Source: Jannaschia seohaensis (lineage in GTDB: Bacteria > Pseudomonadota > Alphaproteobacteria > Rhodobacterales > Rhodobacteraceae). From it: 64,000 nucleotides of DNA. Under the pieces are notes generated by a model, which searched no databases, was not told the origin of the DNA, and was given only the letters and a program-made list of their open reading frames with translations. Shown in pieces: positions 42,789 to 50,789 of the stretch. Numbering within the stretch: position 1 is the stretch's first letter; each line of letters starts with the position of its first letter. Made by a program: the position numbers and the translations under genes. The DNA lies in assembly GCF_900116765.1 (NCBI RefSeq), contig NZ_UETC01000008.1, positions 88,008 to 152,007 on the forward strand, read 5' to 3'.

Positions 42789-43164
42789 ACTGCTGCGCAT
42801 TACGGGTGGAGTTGCGATTGCCTTCGGCCTTTTGACGGTTGTTTCAGGCGGCACCACGCTGCTTGGTGCGCTCGAGATGGGGGCGGTCGTCCTGTTCGTC
42901 TTGTGGTTCAACACACTGGCTGGACTTGCCTATGTCGTGGCGGGCCTGAGCCTGTGGCAGGGGCGGCGATGGGCCTATCCTCTGTCTCTCGCGATCTTTG
43001 CCGCAACGCTGCTGGTCTTTGTGGCCTTCGGTCTGCATGTCGCCCAGGGTGGAGCCTTCGAGATGCGCACCGTTTACGCCATGGCCCTGCGCAGCGCGGT
43101 CTGGGGCGCGATCGCGCTGGTGGCCCGGCAACTGCTGACCCGTCAGGCGCCTTCCGGTCGATAG
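42772..43164 (+). CDS. hypothetical four-helix membrane protein
   Basis: 130 residues with four membrane segments: GGVAIAFGLLTVVSGGTTLL, GAVVLFVLWFNTLAGLAYVV, YPLSLAIFAATLLVFVAFGL and ALRSAVWGAIALVARQLL. No family name recognised. It starts within the end of tetR and probably shares its transcript. It ends 22 bases into the convergent Rrf2 gene's stop region. Confidence 0.75.
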   Translation: MKKQDRLLRITGGVAIAFGLLTVVSGGTTLLGALEMGAVVLFVLWFNTLAGLAYVVAGLSLWQGRRWAYPLSLAIFAATLLVFVAFGLHVAQGGAFEMRTVYAMALRSAVWGAIALVARQLLTRQAPSGR

Positions 43165-43556
43165 ACGCAATCGGCCAGAGTGCTGCGGTTAAGGTCGTCG
43201 ATGAAGGCCGCCTCGGCATGGGCCAGCCGCGCCTTCAACCGGCAATGCGGGGTCAGGGTGCAGGCGTTGACCCCGGCGGCAAAGCACTCCACCAGCGCCT
43301 GATCGGTCTCGAGGATCGCCACCACATCGCCCAAACGGATGTCCGCAGGCGCGCGAGCCAGCATCGCCCCGCCCCCGCCGCCGCGCCGGGTTTCCAGAAG
43401 ACCTGCCGCGGCAAGCGCCGAGATCACCTTGGCCAGATGGTTGCGCGAGATCTGGAACTCGGCCGCTAGGTCGGCAGCCGTGAAGGCGCGGTCAGGCGTG
43501 CCCGCCATGCGCATCAGCACGCGAAGCCCGTAATCTGTGAAGGACGTGAGGCGCAT
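43143..43556 (-). CDS. nsrR: Rrf2-family regulator, NsrR-like
   Basis: 137 residues from the ATG at 43556 (MRLTSFTDYGLRVLMRMAG), the standard NsrR opening. Winged helix: FTAADLAAEFQISRNHLAKV. The loop around 90-110 has three Cys (ECFAAGVNACTLTPHCRLK), spaced C-X7-C-X5-C, as in Fe-S-containing NsrR though with a longer first spacer. NsrR senses nitric oxide and represses NO-defence genes. The divergent YtfE-type gene and NnrS/NnrU fit this. Other Rrf2 members such as RirA remain possible. Confidence 0.8.
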   Translation of the reverse strand: MRLTSFTDYGLRVLMRMAGTPDRAFTAADLAAEFQISRNHLAKVISALAAAGLLETRRGGGGGAMLARAPADIRLGDVVAILETDQALVECFAAGVNACTLTPHCRLKARLAHAEAAFIDDLNRSTLADCVYRPEGA

Positions 43557-43606
43557 GGTCGCGCTCCTGATTTGACATTTACAATGCGTATTACTTTGGT
43601 CTAATC

Positions 43607-43629
43607 GGCAAATCAAATACCAATTTGCC
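43607..43629. promoter_or_regulatory. inverted repeat in the nsrR/ytfE divergent promoter
   Basis: GGCAAAT-CAAATACCA-ATTTGCC, perfect 7-bp arms, 34 bases before the ytfE start. A TTGACA hexamer lies at 43573-43578. Candidate operator for the Rrf2 regulator or an NO-responsive Crp-type regulator. Confidence 0.5.
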
Positions 43630-43663
43630 CAACTCCGACGACTCACCACAGAATGGACGTGCC

Positions 43664-44149
43664 ATGCATGACGATGCCACCGCCGCAGTGCCGCAGGAAA
43701 CCGCCGCCCTCATCGATCACATCCTGACCAACTATCACGAAATGCACAGGGCCGACCTCGCATCGCTGATCCCTCTCGCGAGCCGTGTCGAACAGGTTCA
43801 CGCCGATGATCCTGACGCCCCCAAGGGTCTTGCCCATGCTCTGACCACGCTCGCGCGTGAGATGGAGGATCACATGACCAAGGAAGAAATGATCCTGTTT
43901 CCGGCGATGCGCGCAGGCGGCGGGGCGGGCGTCGAACACCCCATTGCGGTCATGCGCGCCGACCATGACGATCACGCCGAATCCATCTCGCTGATCCGCA
44001 AGCTGACAGCCGATCTGACGCCGCCGGAGCATGCCTGCGGGTCTTGGCGGTCGCTTTACGGCGGTACGGCGACACTGCTCGACGAACTGGCCGCTCACAT
44101 CGCGCTGGAGAATGACGTACTTTTCCCCCGGTTCGAGCCCGCAAGATGA
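43664..44149 (+). CDS. ytfE: YtfE/RIC-type di-iron protein (hemerythrin-like)
   Basis: 161 residues from the ATG at 43664. LIDHILTNYHEMHRADLASL, EMEDHMTKEEMILFPAM, HPIAVMRADHDDH and AHIALENDVLFPRFEP are the di-iron ligand segments of RIC/YtfE proteins. The family's N-terminal ScdA domain is absent. RIC proteins help repair Fe-S clusters or reduce NO after nitrosative stress. Divergent from nsrR and coupled by an ATGA overlap to the next gene. Confidence 0.9.
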   Translation: MHDDATAAVPQETAALIDHILTNYHEMHRADLASLIPLASRVEQVHADDPDAPKGLAHALTTLAREMEDHMTKEEMILFPAMRAGGGAGVEHPIAVMRADHDDHAESISLIRKLTADLTPPEHACGSWRSLYGGTATLLDELAAHIALENDVLFPRFEPAR

Positions 44150-44841
44150 CCAAGGCCGGGACATATGCCTCGCCGCCCTGCATGGCGGCAGAGGCTGATC
44201 CCGCGTATTTCGACCCGCTTGGCGTTGATCCCGAGCAGGCGCACGATGTTGCACGCTGGCGTAGGGCCGAACGGGCACGGCTGGCCGGACTGAGGGAGGG
44301 CCTGGTCCAAGCCGGGCGGGCGCAGGTCTCAGACAGGATCGTGGGGCATCTGGAGAGGGTGCTGGGCGACCGCGGGGTGAGGCGCGGATGCGTCCTGTCC
44401 GGCTACTGGCCGATCAAGGGGGAACCCGACCTGCGCCCGGCCTTGGCCGATCTGCACCGCGCGGGCGTGACCATCGCCTTGCCGGTGGTCGAGACGCGCG
44501 CCGCACCACTGGTGTTCCGCCGCTGGACACCCGAGACCAAACTGGTGCGGGGCGACTGGAACATTCCGGTTCCACCACCTGAGGCCGACGAACTGATGCC
44601 TGAAGTCATGCTCGCTCCCTGCCTCGGTTGGGATGGGGCATGTTTCCGGCTGGGCTGGGGCGGGGGATACTTCGACAGGACGCTGGCCGCGCTGCTGCCA
44701 CGCCCTCAAACTATCGGGATCGCCCTCTCCGCCGCGCGTCTGCTGACGATCTTTCCGCAACCCCATGACATTCAGCTCGACCTGATCCTGACCGAGGGCG
44801 GCGTCGCGGCAACAAGTGCAGAAGCAAGGACAGACCGATGA
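44146..44841 (+). CDS. 5-formyltetrahydrofolate cyclo-ligase family protein
   Basis: 231 residues. SGYWPIKGEPDLRPALADLH, IALPVVETRAAPLVFRRW, and the C-terminal CLGWDGACFRLGWGGGYFDR are the 5-FTHF cyclo-ligase pattern, including the GGGYYDR-type loop. The enzyme makes 5,10-methenyl-THF with ATP. An N-terminal stretch of about 25 residues is extra. Its position between ytfE and nnrS, overlapping both, is odd and suggests a role in the NO response. Confidence 0.9.
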   Translation: MTKAGTYASPPCMAAEADPAYFDPLGVDPEQAHDVARWRRAERARLAGLREGLVQAGRAQVSDRIVGHLERVLGDRGVRRGCVLSGYWPIKGEPDLRPALADLHRAGVTIALPVVETRAAPLVFRRWTPETKLVRGDWNIPVPPPEADELMPEVMLAPCLGWDGACFRLGWGGGYFDRTLAALLPRPQTIGIALSAARLLTIFPQPHDIQLDLILTEGGVAATSAEARTDR

Positions 44842-46043
44842 CGACCACGACCGAGCAGATGCGTGCCTGGACCGGCCCTGCGATCCTGACCTTCGGGTTC
44901 CGCCCCTTCTTTTTCGGCGCAGCGGTCTGGGCTGTGCTGGCGATGGCGCTCTGGGTGCCGATGCTGTCGGGACACCTGATAGTGCCCACCGCTTTCGACC
45001 CCGTATCCTGGCACGCGCATGAATTCCTGTTTGGCTATCTGGGGGCCGTCGTCGCGGGGTTCCTCCTGACCGCCGTGCCGAACTGGACCGGGCGCTTGCC
45101 GATCGTTGGCTGGCGGCTGGGGATGCTTGCCGGCCTTTGGCTGGTGGGGCGTGTGGTGGTTGCGGTCTCAGCCGGCTTGCCAGATGTGTTGGTGGCCGTG
45201 GCCGATCTGGCGTTTCCGGTTGTCTTTGCGGCTCTCATCGCGCGCGAGATCGTGGCGGGCAAGAACTGGCGCAACCTGATCGTGCTGGGGATGCTGGGGG
45301 TCTTCATAATCGGTAATGCGCTGTTTCATTGGGAGGCCGCGCGGGGCGACTACGCGGCCCAGGGATTTGGCCTGCGTCTGGGCCTTGGCGCGGGCATCAT
45401 GATGATCGCCGTGATCGGCGGCCGTGTGGTGCCATCCTTCACCCGCAACTGGCTTGTGAAACGGCGCGGCAAAGTCCTGCCCGTGGCGCCGATGCAGTCC
45501 TTTGACAAGGCGGCGCTGGTGGTGCTGGCGCTGGCGCTTGTGCTGTGGGTCGCGTGGCCGCTTGGGGCTTTGACCGGGGTGGCCCTTGCGCTGGCAGGCG
45601 TGTTGCACATCCTTCGATTGGCCCGTTGGGCGGGGCATCGGACCTTTGCCGAACCGCTGGTGACGGTGCTGCACGCGGGCTATGCCTTCGTGCCGCTGGG
45701 GGCCTTGGCGCTGGCGGCGGAAATATTGGCTCCGGGGTCCTTCGGGATGGCGGGTGCGCAGCATTTCTGGATGGCCGGTGCGGTCGGGTTGATGACACTG
45801 GCCGTGATGACACGCGCCACGCTTGGCCATACCGGGCAGGATCTGAGGGCGGGAGTGGGGACCGTCACGATCTATCTGGCCCTGATCCTGTCCGTTTTTG
45901 CGCGGGTCGCGGGTGGCGTATGGCCCGAATTCTCCGGCCCGTTGAACACTGTGGCGGGGCTGTTCTGGACCCTTGCCTTCGGCGGTTTCGCTGTCGTTTA
46001 CGGTGCGCTCTTGCTGCGCCTGCCCGCCACCAAGCGGATCTGA
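44838..46043 (+). CDS. nnrS: NnrS family membrane protein
   Basis: 401 residues, about twelve membrane segments. AILTFGFRPFFFGAAVWAVL, SWHAHEFLFGYLGAVVAGFL, TAVPNWTGRLP and GGRVVPSFTRNWL are family signatures. NnrS is a haem- and copper-containing membrane protein that helps cells withstand nitric oxide. It overlaps the cyclo-ligase gene and lies 11 bases before nnrU. Confidence 0.95.
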   Translation: MTTTTEQMRAWTGPAILTFGFRPFFFGAAVWAVLAMALWVPMLSGHLIVPTAFDPVSWHAHEFLFGYLGAVVAGFLLTAVPNWTGRLPIVGWRLGMLAGLWLVGRVVVAVSAGLPDVLVAVADLAFPVVFAALIAREIVAGKNWRNLIVLGMLGVFIIGNALFHWEAARGDYAAQGFGLRLGLGAGIMMIAVIGGRVVPSFTRNWLVKRRGKVLPVAPMQSFDKAALVVLALALVLWVAWPLGALTGVALALAGVLHILRLARWAGHRTFAEPLVTVLHAGYAFVPLGALALAAEILAPGSFGMAGAQHFWMAGAVGLMTLAVMTRATLGHTGQDLRAGVGTVTIYLALILSVFARVAGGVWPEFSGPLNTVAGLFWTLAFGGFAVVYGALLLRLPATKRI

Positions 46044-46054
46044 GGCGCGCATCC

Positions 46055-46720
46055 ATGGGATGGTTCGAGTTCGCCCTGGCCTATGTCGTGTTCTTCCTGT
46101 CTCATTCCTTGCCCGTGCGGCCGCCGCTGAAGCCCTGGCTTCAGGCGCGGCTTGGCGCTTCTGGCTTCACGCTGGTCTACTCCGCCCTGTCACTTGCGGT
46201 GCTGGCGTGGCTGATAGCGGCGGCAGGCCGCGCGCCGCATGTAACCCTTTGGGACTGGGCGCCATGGCAAGTTCATGTGCCGCTGATCGTCATGGGGCCG
46301 GTCTGCGTGATCCTTGCGCTGTCCATCGGGCGTCCGAATCCGTTTTCCTTCGGTGGCGCGCGCAACGATCTGTTCGACCCGGCAAGACCCGGCATCGTGC
46401 GGTGGTCGCGTCATCCGCTGCTTGCCGCGCTGGCGCTTTGGGCGGCGGCCCATATCCTGCCGAACGGAGATCTGGCACATGTGATCCTGTTCGGCACCTT
46501 CGCTGCCTTCGCGCTTCTGGGAGGCCGACTGATCGACCGGCGCAAGCGCCGCGAAATGGGGCCAGAGTGGCAACGGAGGCGTGATTGCGTGGCGGACGCA
46601 CCGCTCCTCTCGGCGTCCCAGTCGGGAGGCACTCTCCTGCGGGTTGCGGCAGGCATTGCGCTGTACGGGGCGCTGCTCTGGGCTCATCCATTTCTTTTTG
46701 GGGTCAGTCCGCTTCCCTGA
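46055..46720 (+). CDS. nnrU: NnrU family membrane protein
   Basis: 221 residues from the ATG at 46055. FALAYVVFFLSHSLPVRPPL, LGASGFTLVYSALSLAVLAW, SIGRPNPFSFGG and RWSRHPLLAALALWAAAHIL match NnrU, a methyltransferase-like integral membrane protein linked to denitrification. Last gene of the NO cluster; convergent with the next. Confidence 0.93.
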   Translation: MGWFEFALAYVVFFLSHSLPVRPPLKPWLQARLGASGFTLVYSALSLAVLAWLIAAAGRAPHVTLWDWAPWQVHVPLIVMGPVCVILALSIGRPNPFSFGGARNDLFDPARPGIVRWSRHPLLAALALWAAAHILPNGDLAHVILFGTFAAFALLGGRLIDRRKRREMGPEWQRRRDCVADAPLLSASQSGGTLLRVAAGIALYGALLWAHPFLFGVSPLP

Positions 46721-46723
46721 ACG

Positions 46724-47035
46724 TCAATCCTTGATGTCTTCGATCCAGGTCTTTGCGGCGACGGCACGGGGGAGGCCAAGCGGGCCGATGGCCAGCATCG
46801 CAACCTGCATGATCGCCTCAGCCTCAATCCCCTCCGATCTGGCGCGCCGGGTGTGGGAATGGACCGCGCCTTCGGAGCCCGCGCCAATCGCGAGGGCGAT
46901 CTTGACGAGGCGCTTCTCGCGGTCTGTCAGGGGGCCGCAATCGGCCGTTGCCTTGCCCAAGGCAGCATAGGCCTTCCAGACATCAGGGTGTTCCTCGGCG
47001 AGATCTCCGGCGGCGCCGGGCATGGATTTGGTCAT
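46724..47035 (-). CDS. carboxymuconolactone decarboxylase (AhpD-like) family protein
   Basis: 103 residues. LTDREKRLVKIALAIGAGSE, GAVHSHTRRARSEGIEAEAI and AMLAIGPLGLPRAV are the CMD/AhpD core. The usual CxxC is replaced (SEGAVHSH), so thiol peroxidase-reductase activity is unlikely. It starts 11 bases after the Crp/Fnr gene stop, so the two are co-transcribed. Confidence 0.88.
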   Translation of the reverse strand: MTKSMPGAAGDLAEEHPDVWKAYAALGKATADCGPLTDREKRLVKIALAIGAGSEGAVHSHTRRARSEGIEAEAIMQVAMLAIGPLGLPRAVAAKTWIEDIKD

Positions 47036-47046
47036 CTGTCAGTCCT

Positions 47047-47745
47047 TCAGGTTGAAAAGTCATCAATCAGTGGATTTGGTTTCGCAAAGCGCTCAAGGTC
47101 CGCCTGATTGTCGATGGAGATGCGCGTGCCGGTCACGGAAACGCCATAGGGCTGCAGGCCCTTGAAGGCGCGGCTGAGATTTTCAGGGGTCATGCCCAGC
47201 ACAGAGGCCAGGCGCCGCTTCTCGAAGTCCAACTCGAACGCAGCCCCACCGCCGGCGTGCCTTTGTTGCCTGAGCAGGTAATTCGCGAGCCGCTCGAGCG
47301 ACGTTCTGAGTTTCAGGTCCTTCTGCGCCTTGATGATCGAGCGATAGCACTGCGCCAGTTCCGTGACGATCGCACGGGCAAAGTTGCTGTCGGCACCAAA
47401 GATCGCGCGCACGTCCTGACTGGGGATCAGCGCGATCCGGCTTTTCTCCAACGTGCGAGCCGACATCAGGTAGGGCGCATCCTTGATGGTCGCGGCAAGA
47501 ATGAAGGTCGAGATTGGGCGGACAGTCGCCATGCTGGTCTCTCGGCCATTCCAGGTCGAAAACAGATCGACCGAGCCCGAAACGACGATATGAAGAAAAT
47601 CGCTCGGTTCTCCTTCAGTGATCAATTCGATCTGTGCAGGAAAATTCTGCACATAGGCGCCCCGCATCAAGGATGTGAAATTATCATCCGCCATATGTGC
47701 AAAGAGATCGAGCTTTCGAATTTCCCGGTATTCGGAATCGGGCAC
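47047..47745 (-). CDS. narR: Crp/Fnr-family regulator, NarR-like
   Basis: 232 residues from the GTG at 47745, which has GGGAGG at 47755-47760; an upstream TTG at 47778 is less likely. It has a cAMP-binding-like domain (FPAQIELITEGEPSDFLHIV, VSGSVDLFSTW) and a C-terminal helix-turn-helix (KRRLASVLGMTPENLSRAFK). The N-terminal Fe-S cysteines of FNR are absent. It is divergent from narK, as NarR is in Paracoccus, where it activates narK/narG with nitrate or nitrite. Dnr/NnrR-type NO sensing is the alternative. Confidence 0.8.
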   Translation of the reverse strand: MPDSEYREIRKLDLFAHMADDNFTSLMRGAYVQNFPAQIELITEGEPSDFLHIVVSGSVDLFSTWNGRETSMATVRPISTFILAATIKDAPYLMSARTLEKSRIALIPSQDVRAIFGADSNFARAIVTELAQCYRSIIKAQKDLKLRTSLERLANYLLRQQRHAGGGAAFELDFEKRRLASVLGMTPENLSRAFKGLQPYGVSVTGTRISIDNQADLERFAKPNPLIDDFST

Positions 47746-47793
47746 GTCGTTCTCCCTCCCACATCGCGCGCTTAACAATTGTCACCAAATCAA

Positions 47794-47807
47794 TTGATAT
47801 ATGTCAA
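47794..47807. promoter_or_regulatory. FNR-type box TTGATATATGTCAA
   Basis: A 14-bp match to TTGAT-N4-ATCAA at 9 of 10 defined positions. It is 49 bases from the narR-like start and 195 from narK, so it more probably serves narR. Confidence 0.75.
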
Positions 47808-47907
47808 CCGGTCGGTTGACCTTCGCGACCGCAGCCTTGATCTGCGACCGCGCACCGGATGACATATTTCTGTAAGCCATTTATTTCGTTATCCTTTTCC
47901 AGGTTTT

Positions 47908-47921
47908 GTGATCTAGATCAA
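47908..47921. promoter_or_regulatory. FNR-type box GTGATCTAGATCAA upstream of narK
   Basis: Nine of ten defined positions of TTGAT-N4-ATCAA, with a perfect TGATCTAGATCA core. It lies 81 bases before the narK ATG, suitable for activation of narKGHJI under oxygen limitation. Confidence 0.78.
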
Positions 47922-48001
47922 GTCACGAGCGTCGCCGTCGCGTCAGGTCTGGCAGTGATCCCCTCACAGGGGTGAACCGCTATTCTTGCCGGAGACCCGC
48001 C

Positions 48002-50725
48002 ATGCAGACCGTAGCCACAGCCTCACGCGCCGATCAGACACGCGCCCTGAGCTTGAGCACGATCGCCTTCACCGCCTGTTTCGCGGTCTGGACGATCTTT
48101 TCCATCATCGGTGTCGCCATCAAGGCCGAGCTTGGCCTGAATGACACACAGTTCGGCCTGCTGGTCGCCACCCCGATCCTGACCGGATCGGTCACCCGCC
48201 TGTTTCTCGGCGTCTGGACCGAAAAATACGGCGGGCGGCTGGTGTTCTCGAGCCAGATGATCCTGACGGCGCTGGCCACATGGGCGCTAACGCTCGCAGA
48301 CAGCTACATCATGTATCTGATCGCGGCCCTTGGCATCGGCCTCGCGGGCGGATCGTTCATCATCGGCGTCGCCTATGTCAGCCGCTGGTATGACGCCGGC
48401 CACCAAGGGACCGCGCTGGGTATCTTCGGTGCGGGCAACGTCGGCGCCGCGGTCACCAAGTTCGTCGCTCCCTTCGTCATGGTCGCCTATGGCTGGCATG
48501 GCGTGGCCTATGTCTGGGCGGCGGGGCTCGCCATCATCGGCGTGCTGTTCTTCCTGCTCGCCAAGGACGACCCTGAGCTGGTCGAGCGCCGCAAGACCGG
48601 CACCAAGGCACCGACACTGGCGCAGCAATTCGCGCCATTGAAGAACCTCCAGGTCTGGCGCTTTTCGCTCTACTATTTCTTCGTGTTCGGTGCCTTCGTC
48701 GCGCTGGCGCTGTGGATGCCGCACTACCTGATCGACGTCTACGGCATCGATGTGCGCTTCGCTGGGATGGCGGCGGCGTCCTTCAGCCTTTCAGCCTCGT
48801 TGTTCCGCGCCTATGGCGGCGTGCTGTCGGACAAGTTTGGCGCGCGGAGGGTCATGTACTGGACCTTCGGCTTTTCCCTGCTGTTCCTGTTCATGCTGAG
48901 CTACCCGCCCACGGATTACGTCATCCAGGGCAAGGACGGTGCCATCGCCTTCTCGACACAAATGGGTCTTTGGCCCTTCATCGTCACGCTCTTCGCTCTG
49001 GGCTTCTTCATGAGCCTCGGCAAGGCGGCAGTCTTCAAGCACATCCCGGTCTACTACCCCAAACATGTGGGCGCCGTCGGCGGTCTTGTTGGCATGATCG
49101 GGGGCCTTGGCGGTTTTGTCCTGCCGATCGCCTTCGGCGCTCTCCTCGATCTCACGGGCATCTACACGTCATGCTTTGCGCTGCTCTTCGGGCTGGTCGC
49201 TATCGCTCTGACCTGGATGCACCTGTCGATCCGCGCGATGGAGCGCGCTGCGCATGGTGAAGTGCTCGACCAGTTGCCGCAACTGCCCGAGATGCAGGAC
49301 ATTCACCACCCCGAACGCACCGCCATGCCGCGCGTGCTGGAGGACTGGCGGCCGGAGGACCAACAATTCTGGGCCGAAAAGGGCCGTGCCGTTGCACGCC
49401 GGAACCTGTGGATCTCGATCCCGGCGCTTCTGCTGGCCTTCTCGGTCTGGATGGTGTGGTCGGTGGTCGTGGCTCGCTTGCCCGCCATCGGGTTCGACTT
49501 CACCCCGGGACAGCTGTTCTGGCTGGCGGCCTTGCCGGGCCTGTCGGGCGCAACGCTCCGCATCTTCTACAGCTTCATGGTGCCGATCTTCGGTGGGCGG
49601 CTGTGGACGACGCTGTCGACCGCTTCGCTGCTGCTGCCCGCCATGGGCATCGGATATGCGGTGCAGAACCCCGACACGCCTTACCTGATTTTCCTCGTCC
49701 TGGCCCTTCTGTGCGGCTTTGGCGGCGGCAACTTCGCCTCGTCGATGGCCAATATCGGCTATTTCTTCCCGAAGGCCGAAAAGGGCAACGCACTGGCGCT
49801 GAACGCGGGGCTGGGGAACCTCGGCGTGTCGGTCATGCAGTTCCTCGTGCCCATCGTCATCACGGCGGGTGTCTTCGGGGCACTTGGCGGGCAACCGCAG
49901 ACCATGTCCGACGGCGGTCAGCTGTGGATGCAGAACGCAGGCTTCGTCTGGGTGCCCTTCATCCTCGCAGCGACCATAGCGGCCTGGTTGGGCATGAACG
50001 ACATCGCAGATGCACGCGCCAGCTTTGCCGACCAGGCAGTGATCTTCGGACGCAAGCAGAACTGGTTGATGTGCATCCTCTACACCGGCACCTTCGGCAG
50101 CTTCATCGGCTACTCGGCGGGTTTCCCTCTGCTGACGCGCCTGGCCTTTCCCGAAGTGAACGCACTCAACTACGTGTTCCTTGGGCCGCTCGTGGGGGCG
50201 CTGAGCCGCGCTGCCACCGGCTGGATCTCGGACAAGTTCGGGGGCGGTCGCGTGACCTTCTGGACTTTCGCCCTGATGATCGTCGCCACCTTCGGTGTGA
50301 TCAGCTTCCTTGGATTGGGCTCCTTCGTCGGCTTCTTCGCCTGCTTCATGGCGCTCTTCTTCCTGACCGGTGTCGGCAACGCGTCGACCTTCCAGATGAT
50401 CCCGGTGATCATGGGTCGCGAAATTCCGCGCCTGATGCCGCACTTGGGTGCTGAAGAGCGCAAGCGTCAGATCGCGATGGAGTCCGGCGCGATCGTGGCC
50501 TTCACCTCGGCCATCGCGGCTTACGGCGCCTTCTTCATCCCCAAGGCCTACGGGACATCAATCGCGATGACCGGGTCTGCCGTTGGGGCGCTGTGGGGTT
50601 TCCTGATCTTCTACGTGATCTGCGTCGTCATCACCTGGGTGGTCTACACGCGCCCCGGCGGCCTTCTCCACGACATCGAACATGGCCGCACGCCGCAGGG
50701 CACCGCAGCCCAGCCCGCTGAATGA
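48002..50725 (+). CDS. narK: NarK1-NarK2 fused nitrate/nitrite transporter
   Basis: 907 residues from the ATG at 48002 (CCGGAGA upstream); two complete MFS units of about twelve helices each. Unit 1 (FTACFAVWTIFSIIGVAIKA, SRWYDAGHQGTALGIFGAGN) has the NarK1-type nitrate/proton symport pattern. Unit 2 (about 460 onwards: FSVWMVWSVVVARLPAIGFD, GFGGGNFASSMANIGYFFPK) has the NarK2-type nitrate/nitrite exchange pattern with the nitrate signature GGGNFASSMANI. Fused NarK of this kind is known from Paracoccus. It heads the nar operon, 64 bases before narG. Confidence 0.95.
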   Translation: MQTVATASRADQTRALSLSTIAFTACFAVWTIFSIIGVAIKAELGLNDTQFGLLVATPILTGSVTRLFLGVWTEKYGGRLVFSSQMILTALATWALTLADSYIMYLIAALGIGLAGGSFIIGVAYVSRWYDAGHQGTALGIFGAGNVGAAVTKFVAPFVMVAYGWHGVAYVWAAGLAIIGVLFFLLAKDDPELVERRKTGTKAPTLAQQFAPLKNLQVWRFSLYYFFVFGAFVALALWMPHYLIDVYGIDVRFAGMAAASFSLSASLFRAYGGVLSDKFGARRVMYWTFGFSLLFLFMLSYPPTDYVIQGKDGAIAFSTQMGLWPFIVTLFALGFFMSLGKAAVFKHIPVYYPKHVGAVGGLVGMIGGLGGFVLPIAFGALLDLTGIYTSCFALLFGLVAIALTWMHLSIRAMERAAHGEVLDQLPQLPEMQDIHHPERTAMPRVLEDWRPEDQQFWAEKGRAVARRNLWISIPALLLAFSVWMVWSVVVARLPAIGFDFTPGQLFWLAALPGLSGATLRIFYSFMVPIFGGRLWTTLSTASLLLPAMGIGYAVQNPDTPYLIFLVLALLCGFGGGNFASSMANIGYFFPKAEKGNALALNAGLGNLGVSVMQFLVPIVITAGVFGALGGQPQTMSDGGQLWMQNAGFVWVPFILAATIAAWLGMNDIADARASFADQAVIFGRKQNWLMCILYTGTFGSFIGYSAGFPLLTRLAFPEVNALNYVFLGPLVGALSRAATGWISDKFGGGRVTFWTFALMIVATFGVISFLGLGSFVGFFACFMALFFLTGVGNASTFQMIPVIMGREIPRLMPHLGAEERKRQIAMESGAIVAFTSAIAAYGAFFIPKAYGTSIAMTGSAVGALWGFLIFYVICVVITWVVYTRPGGLLHDIEHGRTPQGTAAQPAE

Positions 50726-50789
50726 TTCAGTTGATTTCCCGGGCGGCGGAGCTCGCCGCCCGGACCCAGACACCCGAAAGGACAGCCAA

